From Phytomonas francai (Eukaryota; Euglenozoa; Kinetoplastea; Trypanosomatida; Trypanosomatidae): 64,000 nt of DNA. This document shows positions 18,739-27,206 of the stretch, piece after piece. The stretch covers positions 278,507 to 342,506 of the forward strand of contig MJCC01000003.1 of the NCBI GenBank assembly GCA_001766655.1. The letters run 5' to 3'. Under the pieces are notes generated by a model that worked only from the letters and a program-made list of their open reading frames with translations, ran no database searches and was not told the DNA's origin. How positions within the stretch are numbered: the first letter of the stretch is position 1; the number at the start of each line of letters is the position of its first letter. The position numbers and the translations under genes were made by a program.

Positions 18739-19107
18739 TCATTTTCGTCTTTTAGAGCGACTCAGAGACGTGGCTTTTTCCCCGTAGATCTTCCGAAGTG
18801 ATGCGGTTGCCATGGTCTCACTTTCCCCTCCCTTTGGGACGCCGGATTCAATTATTTTCCAGATATTATCATCTCGCCTGATCCTATGCCGATCTAACCG
18901 CTCGTTCGCTAATACCTTAAGCGCCAATGCCCACTCCCCGTGCGTGGTGGAAAGCCTTTGCATAATGAGCGGAAGGGAATCCGCATCCATCACACGCTGC
19001 TGAATCCCCTCACCGATAGCTTTACTCACCAAAACGTCATTTGATTTACACGCTATCAGTTTCTTGCAAAGCTTATCGATGCCTCGAAAAGTGATTAGCT
19101 TTACCAT
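18739..19107 (-). CDS. Small basic protein, function unknown
   Basis: 122 residues with an ATG start at 19107 (MVKLITFRG) and a lysine/arginine-rich C-terminus (SLSRSKRRK). The middle is predicted helical with regular hydrophobic spacing (LPLIMQRLS, WALALKVLANERL) and looks like an ARM/HEAT-type fragment or small helical bundle. No known motif was recognised. Base composition is clearly more coding-like than the flanking spacers, which is the main reason to call it. The stretch of basic residues at the end could be a nuclear signal. Confidence 0.5.
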   Translation of the reverse strand: MVKLITFRGIDKLCKKLIACKSNDVLVSKAIGEGIQQRVMDADSLPLIMQRLSTTHGEWALALKVLANERLDRHRIRRDDNIWKIIESGVPKGGESETMATASLRKIYGEKATSLSRSKRRK

Positions 19108-19850
19108 TTGAAGAGCATCGGTCGAGTTCGTCAGAAAACTGTTTTCCGTTTGTTCACCCGTGGTATTCGCATTACCACGGATGAAAAATGACGAATAAAG
19201 CGTGAGCTGAGCACCCTTCCTTTCTCTTCCCTTATTTTGTTACAGTGCATGATAAAAAGTTCAAAAGAGGAGGCATACCAATCGATTGTGTCTTACCGAT
19301 ACGGTTTCTAGGCATGCGTATCTTTTAAAGCAAACTAAACATCTTTACCACTAGGTAAGCCTTCGGACCCTTATTTCCACTCATTTTAATACTTTCAGCA
19401 TATGCGTAAAAAAACAAACAAACCCAAGGACATACGACTTAGCCAAATGGAGTTGTGATTGATCAGGGATTACTTTTTTTCTTTAAAAAAAATAAATAAG
19501 CACCTCCAAAAAGGATAGGTATTGAAAACTCATTGCAGTTGGTTCACAAGAAAAGATTCTCCGAATTGTGTTCACAAACCCTTCTTCTCCTTCTTATAGT
19601 TTAGAAATTTAAAGATACTTCCGTTGTTAAACGCAAACTTTACCATACAGTTCTCGCCTACTTAACCCCGAAGAGGTCCTTCTGCATTTTCCAAATCAAA
19701 TGGCCCACAATCATTTAAGATATGTATTATATTATACGTATGCGTTTTTTCTTCTTAAAGAACAACAGCAACGAAATACGCATATCAATCCAGAATAAAG
19801 CTATAAGGATAGCCCTCCTCCTCATGATTGAAAAAACCCCACCATCCACC
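19108..19850. other. Gene-poor spacer
   Basis: 743 bases of AT-rich sequence between the ThiI-desulfurase fusion stop and the small basic protein start. No tRNA-like cloverleaf and no conserved frame was found. The left arm of an inverted repeat that spans the fusion's stop codon lies at 19834-19843. Confidence 0.5.
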
Positions 19851-19868
19851 TCATCGCCGGTGGGGTTT
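19834..19868. repeat. Perfect inverted repeat across the stop codon of the fusion gene
   Basis: AAACCCCACC (19834-19843) and GGTGGGGTTT (19859-19868) are perfect 10-base complements around a 15-base loop that includes the TGA stop (19851-19853). In the transcript this would be a stable GC-rich hairpin covering the end of the reading frame. It may influence termination, 3' processing or mRNA stability, or be accidental. Confidence 0.6.
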
Positions 19869-22322
19869 CTTTTCCGCGAGGACCTTCCGGAGGGCCGCCA
19901 TCACGCGCTCCGCCTCTTGCATCGTATTATAGCAATCCCAGCTTAATCGGATCGATCGTCGGGGTTCTAGCCGCTTCCCGAGCGTTTCGTAGATGGTGGT
20001 ATTCAACGTATTCGTATTACATGCGGATCCGGTCCCTATTTCAACGTGATATTTTGTCGAAAGCAATGAAACCACCTCCGTATTCTCATACCCAGCCGGG
20101 AGGGTCGCGTGCACGATAAACCCGCTCGTTTCTCCCCGTCGATTGAGCTCGCACCCGAGGGCCTCCAACTCCTTTACGACAAAGGCCTCAATTTCTCTAT
20201 GCTGAGAATGACTGCGATCGAGCTTTAACGCGGCGCCGAATCCGAGAATTCCAGTGACGTTCTCCGTCCCCGGGCGAATTCCTCTTTCCTGAGAGCCGCC
20301 GCTATAGATTTGATGGCATTTCAGCCCACGCAGGTAAAGTGCGGCGACCCCTACCGGGCCATTGACCTTATGCGCGGTCACTGTCATCGAGTCCACCTCG
20401 GAAAGGTCAAGTGCGCGGAAATCGATCTTGAGAAAGGCCTGCGAGGCATCCACGTGAAGTCGCCCATTCGGCGGGCGTTTGAGCTCCCGCGTGATCGAGC
20501 CGGTCTCGTGGTTGACCAGGTCAACCACCCGCACGACGACAGCATCCGCCTCCTTCTCGGAGGGTTCGCTGATCGCCAACGTACCTTTGGTCGAGGAGTG
20601 CGACCACGCCTCGCGCAGGACGCGATAGCCGTGCAGGGCGATATTATTCGACTCCGTCCCACCACTCGTGAAGACGATTTCGTTCGCCGGGACGCCCATC
20701 TTCTCGGCGAGCTCGATGCGGACCTTCTCGATTGCCATTCTCGCGATCCGGCCAGTTTCGTGCAGGCTTGCCGGGTTCCCTTCCGGCGCCCGCAGCATCG
20801 CGCGTTTGACGCTCGCCGCGACCTTCGTCCCTGCGGCAGCGTCAAAATACAGCACCTCCTCCCGCTCTTGCTCCTTGGTGCTCCCTTCCCCCGCTCCCTC
20901 CTCTTCTTCCTCGTCCGCGGGGGGGTTGGCCGTATTCGAGGGGGCAGTCGATGACGTCGTCGGATCGGCCGCCTCGGCGCCCGTGCGCAGGCCCATCGCC
21001 GGGGTGTACGTAAACTCCTCGGACTCGCCCAAGACGCCATCTCGGAAGCTCTCCCGCACCACCGACAGCTCCACCGGCGTGATTTGCCGAATATACCCCG
21101 CCAATCGCGCCCGCCCCATGCAGAGGTTCGCGCCCGTCTTGCACATCATGTACTGGCAGCAATCCGCGCCCTCCCGGATCGAGATCGCGTACGTGCCGAT
21201 CCTGCGTGCCTCCTCCATGATATCCGTCTTTGGCAGCCCGATTAACGGGGCCACGATGGCCTTGGGGATGGTCGGGTAGAGCGTGCGGATGTTGTGCAGC
21301 GTCTGCGAGGCCACCTGCGAGGCGGAATCCCCGGTGATCAGGACGAGATACCGCCCGTCAAAGCCCGCGCTCAGCGCGAGCATGCACCACTTATACACGA
21401 GCGTCCGGTTGATGTTCGGCACCTTCGCGACGATCTGCGTCTGCAGTTTGCTGATATCGACGTAAAACATGTCAAAGCGGCCCTGAATGCGGGAGAGCCT
21501 CTCCGCGAGGCGGCGGTTTTTCTCGACCACCGAGGCCGTCTCGCTCGTACTATTGAGGAAATGAATCCCGCTCACAAAGCAGCCCCTCGTCATCATCCGA
21601 TAGGCCGCCACGGGGCTGTCGATGCCCCCGCTGATCAGCGCGAGGGCGCAATGCGTGGGGTCGATCGGGATCCCACCGATGCCGCTCCGCAAAAGCTCCG
21701 CGCGGGGGTCGCCGGTGCGCTTTTTTCCGACGCCCTTGTAAATCTTCCCGATGCCCGGGATCAACTCGAGCAGCTTTAGCTGCTCCTCCGTCGGGGTGCG
21801 ATTTCGAACCTCGACCATGGTATTCCCGCTCCTCAGCACCTCTGGGTTCGCCAGCACCCGCCGGATCTGGTCGATCAGCAAAAACATGTACCGCTTTTGA
21901 TGCAAGGTGCTTTTTAAATAAAGCTCCGCGATGGTGAGGACGAGGGTGACCTCCCCCACCGGCGGGACCGCGTGGCGTTTGCCGAACCAATACTTTTCCT
22001 CCTCGCGAATATGACGTAGACAGACGAAAGGCTCGCCGGAGTCGGCCTTCGCGCCGGCCTCTTGCTGGAGCTCAAAGCCTTCCCGATCGCAGGCGTACCA
22101 ACGCCGCCCCGGGACCTGCATTTCACGAAAGAGCTGCGCCCTGTCCACGCACTGGGGGCTCGACATATACCAAATAAAGCGATCGCCCACTTTGGGCTCC
22201 TTCATGGTGAAGTTAAAGTGCCCATTCCGCGCTTTTACGATGAATAGCGGGGCGCGATCGCTGGGAAAGAAACGGGGGTTGTTTGGGAGCTTTTCTCCTG
22301 TGTAAAGCGTATCCGAGGTCAT
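19851..22322 (-). CDS. thiI: ThiI-type sulfurtransferase fused to NifS-like cysteine desulfurase
   Basis: 823 residues in one open frame. Residues 1-125 are an unrecognised extension. About 126-195 match the N-terminal ferredoxin-like part of ThiI (IAELYLKSTLHQKRY, then PGIGKI). The PP-loop adenylating domain follows, with SGGIDSPVA at 231-239, TGDSASQVASQ, and Cys388-Cys389 at the place of the ThiI persulfide cysteine. The THUMP domain that normally lies before the PP-loop is missing. An acidic linker (about 440-488) joins a class V aminotransferase domain: TSGGTESNN (552-560), HVDASQ (623-628), the PLP lysine in AHKVNGPVG (Lys652) and the active cysteine loop GTGSACNTN (Cys768). The desulfurase would make persulfide from cysteine and pass it to the thiolating domain, for tRNA s4U or another thio-product. 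The domain is about 30 residues short between 575 and 605. The ATG at 22322 is preceded by GCTAACTGTAG on the coding strand. Confidence 0.88.
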   Translation of the reverse strand: MTSDTLYTGEKLPNNPRFFPSDRAPLFIVKARNGHFNFTMKEPKVGDRFIWYMSSPQCVDRAQLFREMQVPGRRWYACDREGFELQQEAGAKADSGEPFVCLRHIREEEKYWFGKRHAVPPVGEVTLVLTIAELYLKSTLHQKRYMFLLIDQIRRVLANPEVLRSGNTMVEVRNRTPTEEQLKLLELIPGIGKIYKGVGKKRTGDPRAELLRSGIGGIPIDPTHCALALISGGIDSPVAAYRMMTRGCFVSGIHFLNSTSETASVVEKNRRLAERLSRIQGRFDMFYVDISKLQTQIVAKVPNINRTLVYKWCMLALSAGFDGRYLVLITGDSASQVASQTLHNIRTLYPTIPKAIVAPLIGLPKTDIMEEARRIGTYAISIREGADCCQYMMCKTGANLCMGRARLAGYIRQITPVELSVVRESFRDGVLGESEEFTYTPAMGLRTGAEAADPTTSSTAPSNTANPPADEEEEEGAGEGSTKEQEREEVLYFDAAAGTKVAASVKRAMLRAPEGNPASLHETGRIARMAIEKVRIELAEKMGVPANEIVFTSGGTESNNIALHGYRVLREAWSHSSTKGTLAISEPSEKEADAVVVRVVDLVNHETGSITRELKRPPNGRLHVDASQAFLKIDFRALDLSEVDSMTVTAHKVNGPVGVAALYLRGLKCHQIYSGGSQERGIRPGTENVTGILGFGAALKLDRSHSQHREIEAFVVKELEALGCELNRRGETSGFIVHATLPAGYENTEVVSLLSTKYHVEIGTGSACNTNTLNTTIYETLGKRLEPRRSIRLSWDCYNTMQEAERVMAALRKVLAEKKPHRR

Positions 22323-22340
22323 TATCTACAGTTAGCTTTT
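22323..22340 (-). promoter_or_regulatory. Putative trans-splice acceptor for the fusion gene
   Basis: On the coding strand CTAACTGTAG ends three bases before the ATG. A branch-like CTAAC (plus 22331-22335) sits directly before the AG (plus CT at 22326-22327). The arrangement resembles the one upstream of the kinase gene at 10505. This is an inference from motif and position. Confidence 0.4.
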
Positions 22341-22626
22341 AAAAGTTCTTATAATGAAGGTTATTATAGGTATTATTATTATTATTATTTTATGTCTTAG
22401 AGAAATTCCTTAGACGCTTGTACCTTTTATAAAAGATACGATACTAATCAGCTTCGTTATTTTACTGAAGACCCCCTCCCCAACCAAAAAACCAACCAAG
22501 GGCGAAAAAAGAAGATTTTATCTCGCAAACCCATTGAGGAACCCATGGCGGCGTTGAAACGTCAGGATAAAAACTGAAATGGTGGTTTTGTTTAAATTTT
22601 TTTGGGGAGCCCCCCCCCCCCCCGGG
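22341..22626. repeat. Spacer with ATT repeat and C-run
   Basis: Short AT-rich spacer with an ATT array at about 22368-22390 and a C-run at about 22611-22624 directly downstream of the PIG-A stop. No gene seen. Confidence 0.6.
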
Positions 22627-23982
22627 CTAACTCAGCTTGAACTTATCCTTATTTCGCAGGTAGAGCTCCATCGGGAAGTCGGGCGCGAGGTCGATCCCGT
22701 CGCCCGGGATGAAGTACTCGAGCAGGACGAGCACGATCCAGTCGAGCGTGCAGATCAGCCAGCAAATAAACCCGAACACCTTCCCGAGCGCGGCGTAGCG
22801 GAGGCCGCGTTCGTAGGTGGAGAGGGTGGGCATGGTGAGGATGCGGTCGTAGACGCGCTCGGTCCGCTCCGCGACCCAGTCCCAGCTGTAGAACCGCCGG
22901 CAGTTCTCGTGGAGCTCCCACGGGGAGAGGTGCGGGGCCTTCGCGATGGCCTCCTCGAGCGCGGCGACGATCGCGAGGGGGTCGGGCTCGGCGAGGAGGA
23001 GCATGTGCGGCGGAAGCACCTCCGGCACCCCGCCGACGCGCGTGGAGACGGTCAGGAGGCCGCAGGAGGCGGCCTCGATGAGCGCGATGCAGAAGGCCTC
23101 CGTCAGGCTGCAGTTGAGGAAGATCTGGCCCTGGTTCAGCACGCTGCGCACCTCCGTGTGCTTGAGCGCGCCGAGCATCTTGACGCGGCCCATGAGGTCG
23201 CAGCGCTCGATCATCTGCTCGAGCTGCGAGCGCCGCGGCCCGTCCCCGCCGATCACCCACGAGATGTTCGGATGCCGCCGGCAGATCTCCGGGATCACGT
23301 CGACGAAGAGGTCGGAGCCCTTGCGGTAGACCAGCCGCGTGATCACGACGATCGTGAGCCCCTCCCGGTCCGTCTTCGCCGCCCACGACTTGTACTTCAT
23401 GTTCGCCGGGGGGGTGAACATGGAGTTGTCGGTGCCGTTCGGGATCACGCTGACCCGCTCGGCCTCGATGTTCGAGCGCAGGACGGTGTTCTCGCGGCAG
23501 GTGTTGCTCACGCAGATCACCTGGTCGACCGTCCGCAGGCTCCAGACGAGGACTTTGTTGATGTGAATCGACGCCGCGTCGGCGAAGCCGAAGAGGGAGT
23601 GGTCGGTGAAGCACGTCTTGATCCCCATCGTCCCGGCGTGGAAGATGGCCTCATGGCAGAGGTTCGACGTCGTCTGGTGGCCGTGCACGACGGTGATCCG
23701 CTCCCGAATGAAGATCGTGCGAAGAAGCGGGAAGGCCGCCAGCAAGGTCGGCAGCGTCATCGACCCCGGCGGAAGCTTCGCCGCGAGAAAGGGCAGGTAG
23801 TACACCTTCATCCCGTTCGTGTAGTACCGCACGCCCACGCGCTCGCCGTAGGCCCGCGTGATCACGATCACCTTATGGCCCCGCCGCATAAGGCACTGCG
23901 CGACGTTGTAGATGTGCACCTCGACCCCGCCAAACCCCGGGAAGAAGAAATCGGAAATGAACGCCACGCGATGGTGCGCCAT
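22627..23982 (-). CDS. PIGA: PIG-A / GPI3, GPI-anchor N-acetylglucosaminyltransferase catalytic subunit
   Basis: 451 residues from the ATG at 23982 (MAHHRVAFISDFFFPGFGG), slightly shorter than the human 484. A family GT4 glycosyltransferase that moves GlcNAc from UDP-GlcNAc to phosphatidylinositol on the cytosolic face of the ER, the first step of GPI synthesis. Family signatures are clear: HGHQTTSNLCHEA, FTDHSLFGFADAASI, ICVSNTCRENTVLR, SVIPNGTD, the retaining-GT segment EAFCIALIEAASCGLLTVST and GGVPEVLP. A hydrophobic segment near residues 400-425 (GKVFGFICWLICTLDWIVLV) anchors the C-terminus, as in other PIG-A proteins. Kinetoplastids depend heavily on GPI anchors for their surface coats. 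The whole gene is GC-rich with sharply AT-rich borders. Confidence 0.95.
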   Translation of the reverse strand: MAHHRVAFISDFFFPGFGGVEVHIYNVAQCLMRRGHKVIVITRAYGERVGVRYYTNGMKVYYLPFLAAKLPPGSMTLPTLLAAFPLLRTIFIRERITVVHGHQTTSNLCHEAIFHAGTMGIKTCFTDHSLFGFADAASIHINKVLVWSLRTVDQVICVSNTCRENTVLRSNIEAERVSVIPNGTDNSMFTPPANMKYKSWAAKTDREGLTIVVITRLVYRKGSDLFVDVIPEICRRHPNISWVIGGDGPRRSQLEQMIERCDLMGRVKMLGALKHTEVRSVLNQGQIFLNCSLTEAFCIALIEAASCGLLTVSTRVGGVPEVLPPHMLLLAEPDPLAIVAALEEAIAKAPHLSPWELHENCRRFYSWDWVAERTERVYDRILTMPTLSTYERGLRYAALGKVFGFICWLICTLDWIVLVLLEYFIPGDGIDLAPDFPMELYLRNKDKFKLS

Positions 23983-24030
23983 CTTCGCGACTCGGAGGGA
24001 AAAAAAAAAAAAAAGAAACGAAAAAGAGGC
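23983..24030 (-). promoter_or_regulatory. Polypyrimidine tract and AG acceptor upstream of PIG-A
   Basis: On the coding strand a tract of about 35 bases, almost all T and C (plus-strand purines from 23993), ends in CCTCCGAG eight bases before the ATG. This is the clearest trans-splicing-type signal in the window and excludes the longer frame that would begin inside the tract with a non-ATG codon. Confidence 0.6.
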
Positions 24031-24392
24031 AACGCAAACGGGAAAGCTCAAAATGGGGATAGGAATAACCCTTTCAACAATAACAACTCGTCAAAGGATT
24101 CGAATAGCAAAGTGCAATCCGCTCGGTAGACGACCCCGAGTTGAATGCCTGTGCACACCCCTCAGTCCTAAATTCGAACGAAAAGGGAAAAAACGAACCA
24201 AAAAGGCTAAAGAGTATCGTTTAGTGAATAAAAAGACAACAGGGGAAAAAGAAGACGAAAAGGTTAAGCAAAGCTCAGCGCTGAGTTTATTACAGTATTA
24301 ATGGGGAATATTATATGGTTTGGTTAACGGGTATTTTAATACAGTGATGCGTTGGTTTTCGAGTATACCGGTCAAAAAGTACGGTGATCGAT
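24031..24392. other. Spacer
   Basis: AT-rich spacer between PIG-A and the preceding small orphan. No gene seen. Confidence 0.5.
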
Positions 24393-25019
24393 TTAAATCA
24401 TTCCGTTGCTCTTTTTCGCTAGATCGAATTCCAATGCATCGGCATAGGATACGGCACTGCCTAATTTTCCATATCGCGCGAGAACCGCTCGCCGGCAATC
24501 TTCCGTTAGTTGCTCATCAAGAAGCCTCGCAAAGAGCCTGCCACCCTCTCGCAAATCCGAAAATTGCTCGAGCGCGAACCTCCGGACGATTTGCGCAACC
24601 TCTTCCTGTTCATGCGCTGCTAAACGTTCTAAGAAAATCACCAAGTACCCACCTTCAGGCTCCGCATTGGCATTTTTTTGGTCGGTTTCCTTGAATTTCC
24701 CCCTAATGTAAGGTTTTTTCAAAAAAATCCATTCATTTCCATCATGTGCCCACCCAACGTTAAGGATGAATGGCATCATATCACTATGGTGTTTACCTAC
24801 CGCATTACCCTTGAGAACATCATAGCACCTCTCACTGCTTTGAGATTCGGAAAAAGAAATAAGCGTTAGCATGTTATCATCCGTAAGGATGTAAGCAGAA
24901 TAGAAGCTAATTTTGCCAAACCCTTCTAATTCTCGCACGAGGGCATCTGGACGCAAGCTGGGCTGATGTAGGATCGCCAATCTATGGGTTTCACTAAGTT
25001 GAATCTTTATCTTTTGCAT
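24393..25019 (-). CDS. Hypothetical protein, 208 residues
   Basis: ATG at 25019 (MQKIKIQLSETHRL). The N-terminal 110 residues alternate short strands and helices, with hydrophobic runs such as MLTLISFSES. The second half is helical and charged (FLERLAAHEQEEVAQIVRRF). No family was recognised; a divergent alpha/beta domain similar in layout to an RRM is possible but the RNP motifs are not visible. No targeting signal or membrane segment. The codon use and even charge distribution suggest a real soluble protein. Confidence 0.6.
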   Translation of the reverse strand: MQKIKIQLSETHRLAILHQPSLRPDALVRELEGFGKISFYSAYILTDDNMLTLISFSESQSSERCYDVLKGNAVGKHHSDMMPFILNVGWAHDGNEWIFLKKPYIRGKFKETDQKNANAEPEGGYLVIFLERLAAHEQEEVAQIVRRFALEQFSDLREGGRLFARLLDEQLTEDCRRAVLARYGKLGSAVSYADALEFDLAKKSNGMI

Positions 25020-25141
25020 TATACTAACGGGAGCCTTCCCCCAAGAGAGTAAAAAAAAGAATAGCGGGAAACAAGAGGCCCCCCCCCCAAAAAAAATTAG
25101 TACATAGGTAACTGTCTAAGCAATTCAGGTAGTCAATGGGG

Positions 25142-25183
<42 letters not shown>

Positions 25184-25647
25184 GATCACAGCGACACTTT
25201 TTGGCCATTCATCCGTTTGAAAGCGGGTCAAGGAGAGTTTTTAAAAATTTCTACGAAGAATACAATATCCAGATTAAATTGTGGATCTAATCAACAAGTG
25301 AAAACATCAGGGTTAGATAGCTTGACGTCTTTGTTTGCTTTCTTACTCTTTTTTGTACAATCCTGTCGATTTAAGCGGTCGAACCCAAGGTGATGTTCAT
25401 CATCTGTAAAGGATACGCGTTGAGCGTTTCCTGAGACGCCAATTTAGGCTAGCTAAGCACACATTCACCATATTCAGGGGGTATTCAATATTTCGTTGCT
25501 TAGCTAAAGACAATATTCCCTTTCATGTTCGCAAGTAGCTGAATAAAGGGTAACGTGACGGGAAACAATTCTTAATACTAAACAAATAAAAAGGGTGCCA
25601 AAGTAGTATAGAATATACTGCCAGTTCAACCAGGAGAGTGCAATTCT
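25020..25647. repeat. Spacer with TA/GT microsatellite
   Basis: C-run and A-run at about 25080-25097, then a compound TA (25141-25166) and GT (25167-25184) array. No tRNA or coding signature; a TTCGA-containing sequence near 25380 lacks pairing arms. Confidence 0.65.
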
Positions 25648-26445
25648 TCAGGCACAGCAGAAAAACAAATGCACGGTGCGTTCCCCCCTCTCCGAGGTCC
25701 AGCGAAACCTCAACAGAGAAAGATCATCGCTACTGAATCCTATCGTGAGCTTTGGGGAGGCTTTGCTATCGACCATGCATAACGCGCCGAACGCGCGTAG
25801 ATCTTTACAGTTAACCGTCCCCTCCAGCGCGTGCTCTTGGGAATCCCGTTTAGCTAACTCCCCGAGGCGAATCGACACCTTGAGCATTTCCATGCTCAAT
25901 ACGAGCAGGCAGACGTCGTTTTCACCCCAATCGAAGGAAAGTGTGCACGTTTCCTCATCATAGGCGCTCGTCGCGCGCACCATTTGCTTAAAACCGTGAA
26001 TATCGCGTATCACGAACATCGTCTCGATGCTATGATCTACACTCAGCTCCGGGCCTAACTCGTAGAGTGCGCAGATCTGAATCAACTGGACACATCCATC
26101 CTCTTCACGATGTTGATAAACTAAGAGTCGGTTGGAATCCTGCGTGAGCTCGAATGTCAGGGGAGTTTTTTCATCAAAGCAGCGCAGGCTTTTCGCGAGC
26201 AGGCTGCTGTTAATCGCGAGCTTTTGCTTGTCGTCGGTTGGGAGCTCTTTGCCCATAGGCTCCCCGCTATTGTCAAAGCAAATATCGGTATAGCTGTATG
26301 GGTGAACCTGCACGGTGGAAATGAGCAAGCAACAGCTGCCGCTATCCTCTGACCAAAACGTAAGCTTTAGGGTATCGTCGAACTCGGCGAGATACGTTAT
26401 CGGTTTCAGGATCTCAAGCGCTGTCTCAAAGGTAAAGGTTCGCAT
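25648..26445 (-). CDS. RAD1: RAD1, 9-1-1 checkpoint clamp subunit (PCNA fold)
   Basis: 265 residues from the ATG at 26445 (MRTFTFETALEIL). The size and the alternation of strands and two helices fit one sliding-clamp subunit. Similarity is better to RAD1 than to PCNA: VQVHPYSYTDICF corresponds to the RAD1 segment around its second strand set, and the C-terminus LLRFRWTSERGERTVHLFFC matches the RAD1 ending, where a strand, an acidic turn and a Phe-x-x-Tyr/Phe-Cys-Cys end are characteristic. PCNA's basic inner helices and its C-terminal segment are not evident. RAD1 with RAD9 and HUS1 forms the ring loaded at damaged DNA to activate ATR signalling. HUS1 is the main alternative. The call rests on remembered family features, not an alignment. 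Confidence 0.62.
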   Translation of the reverse strand: MRTFTFETALEILKPITYLAEFDDTLKLTFWSEDSGSCCLLISTVQVHPYSYTDICFDNSGEPMGKELPTDDKQKLAINSSLLAKSLRCFDEKTPLTFELTQDSNRLLVYQHREEDGCVQLIQICALYELGPELSVDHSIETMFVIRDIHGFKQMVRATSAYDEETCTLSFDWGENDVCLLVLSMEMLKVSIRLGELAKRDSQEHALEGTVNCKDLRAFGALCMVDSKASPKLTIGFSSDDLSLLRFRWTSERGERTVHLFFCCA

Positions 26446-26819
26446 GATCTCTATCAATTTTATTTTATTTCCCTTTTCCCCTTCTCTATAGGTATACCTA
26501 TATCTATCTATCTATCTATATATAATATAGATATATATCTGTACAAGGTTGTTTAATCCCTAGTATAATCTCCTTGGATGGCTTATCGCTGTGATATCGA
26601 CTCGAGCGCCTTTGGACGAACGGATCCACCTTTTTGAATACATGGGAAAATATTTTCATGGTGGCGCGTAATAAGTAAAAAGAAATGTTGTTGATAAACA
26701 AATAGAGTTGTCATTGAAAATGGCAATGTATTATCAGAAAGAATCCATATATATATATAGCTGCAACTTTTTCTCTTTCTCTTACTAACCCTGAGTTAAG
26801 AACTTGATTCTTCATCCTT
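26446..26819. other. Spacer with CTAT and TA repeats
   Basis: A CTAT tetranucleotide stretch at about 26500-26520 merging into TA repeats, plus a TA array near 26750. A possible 47-codon frame lies inside it and is listed separately. Confidence 0.55.
26516..26659 (-). CDS. Possible 47-residue small protein
   Basis: A short frame starts at an ATG in the context GCCACCATGA and encodes a basic peptide beginning MKIFSHVFKKVDPF. The first 35 codons are less AT-rich than the spacer around them, and a T/C-rich stretch precedes the start. The end runs into a TA repeat, so the last residues look non-functional. No family was recognised. It could be a small mitochondrial protein or chance. Confidence 0.22.
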   Translation of the reverse strand: MKIFSHVFKKVDPFVQRRSSRYHSDKPSKEIILGIKQPCTDIYLYYI

Positions 26820-27206
26820 TCACACACTTTTCAAATTAAATCCCTCGTGCAGGTGTTTTAAAGCGCTATCAGGTCCTTCGAGCTCGGCGAGGGCCGCGAC
26901 TTTACGCTTCAAGTCCTCTCTAGCTTCTTCAATGAGAGACTCTACCTCCCGCTGCTGCCACTCAAAATACTTAATCGCCGACGCGTGCGAGAGATCGCAT
27001 GAAACAAAGGTGGATCCACTGCACAGCATCCAAATGTCCTCTGTATCGGGTTTATGCTTTAGAAGATGACGCTTCGCTTCTCGAATTTGATTTTGCCGGC
27101 GATCGAGCTCGATTAAGTAAAATCGTGCCTCAGAGACCTGTTCGATGGCGTATTCCAGGTCTACTTGCTCTCTTGGGATATCATCCATTGCACGTTGGTA
27201 GGCCAT
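26820..27206 (-). CDS. PDRG1: PDRG1-like prefoldin-family protein
   Basis: 128 residues, matching the usual length of PDRG1 (about 133). Two long amphipathic helices flank a short beta hairpin: the first helix carries the family's ELDRRQNQIREAKRHL (human PDRG1 has a DLDxKRNQNRE pattern), the hairpin is MLCSGSTFVSCD, and the second helix is EVESLIEEAREDLKRKVAAL, followed by a GFNL motif near the C-terminus, also found in PDRG1. In animals PDRG1 is part of the R2TP/prefoldin-like complex that helps assemble RNA polymerases and PIKK kinases. A canonical prefoldin beta subunit is the alternative. A second in-frame ATG lies six codons downstream. Confidence 0.72.
   Translation of the reverse strand: MAYQRAMDDIPREQVDLEYAIEQVSEARFYLIELDRRQNQIREAKRHLLKHKPDTEDIWMLCSGSTFVSCDLSHASAIKYFEWQQREVESLIEEAREDLKRKVAALAELEGPDSALKHLHEGFNLKSV

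Noticed and set aside
19851..22322. Bacterial contamination as the source of the ThiI fusion
   Set aside because: The gene shares strand, spacing and splice-type leader with its eukaryotic neighbours and lies within the same continuous sequence. Transfer remains possible, contamination less so.
25360..25400. TTCGA-containing sequence as a tRNA T-arm
   Set aside because: Flanking bases do not form the stem; no D- or anticodon arm could be drawn.
25648..26457. Reading the clamp gene as PCNA with a start at 26457
   Set aside because: 26457 is not an ATG; the C-terminal strand and inner helices fit RAD1 better than PCNA.
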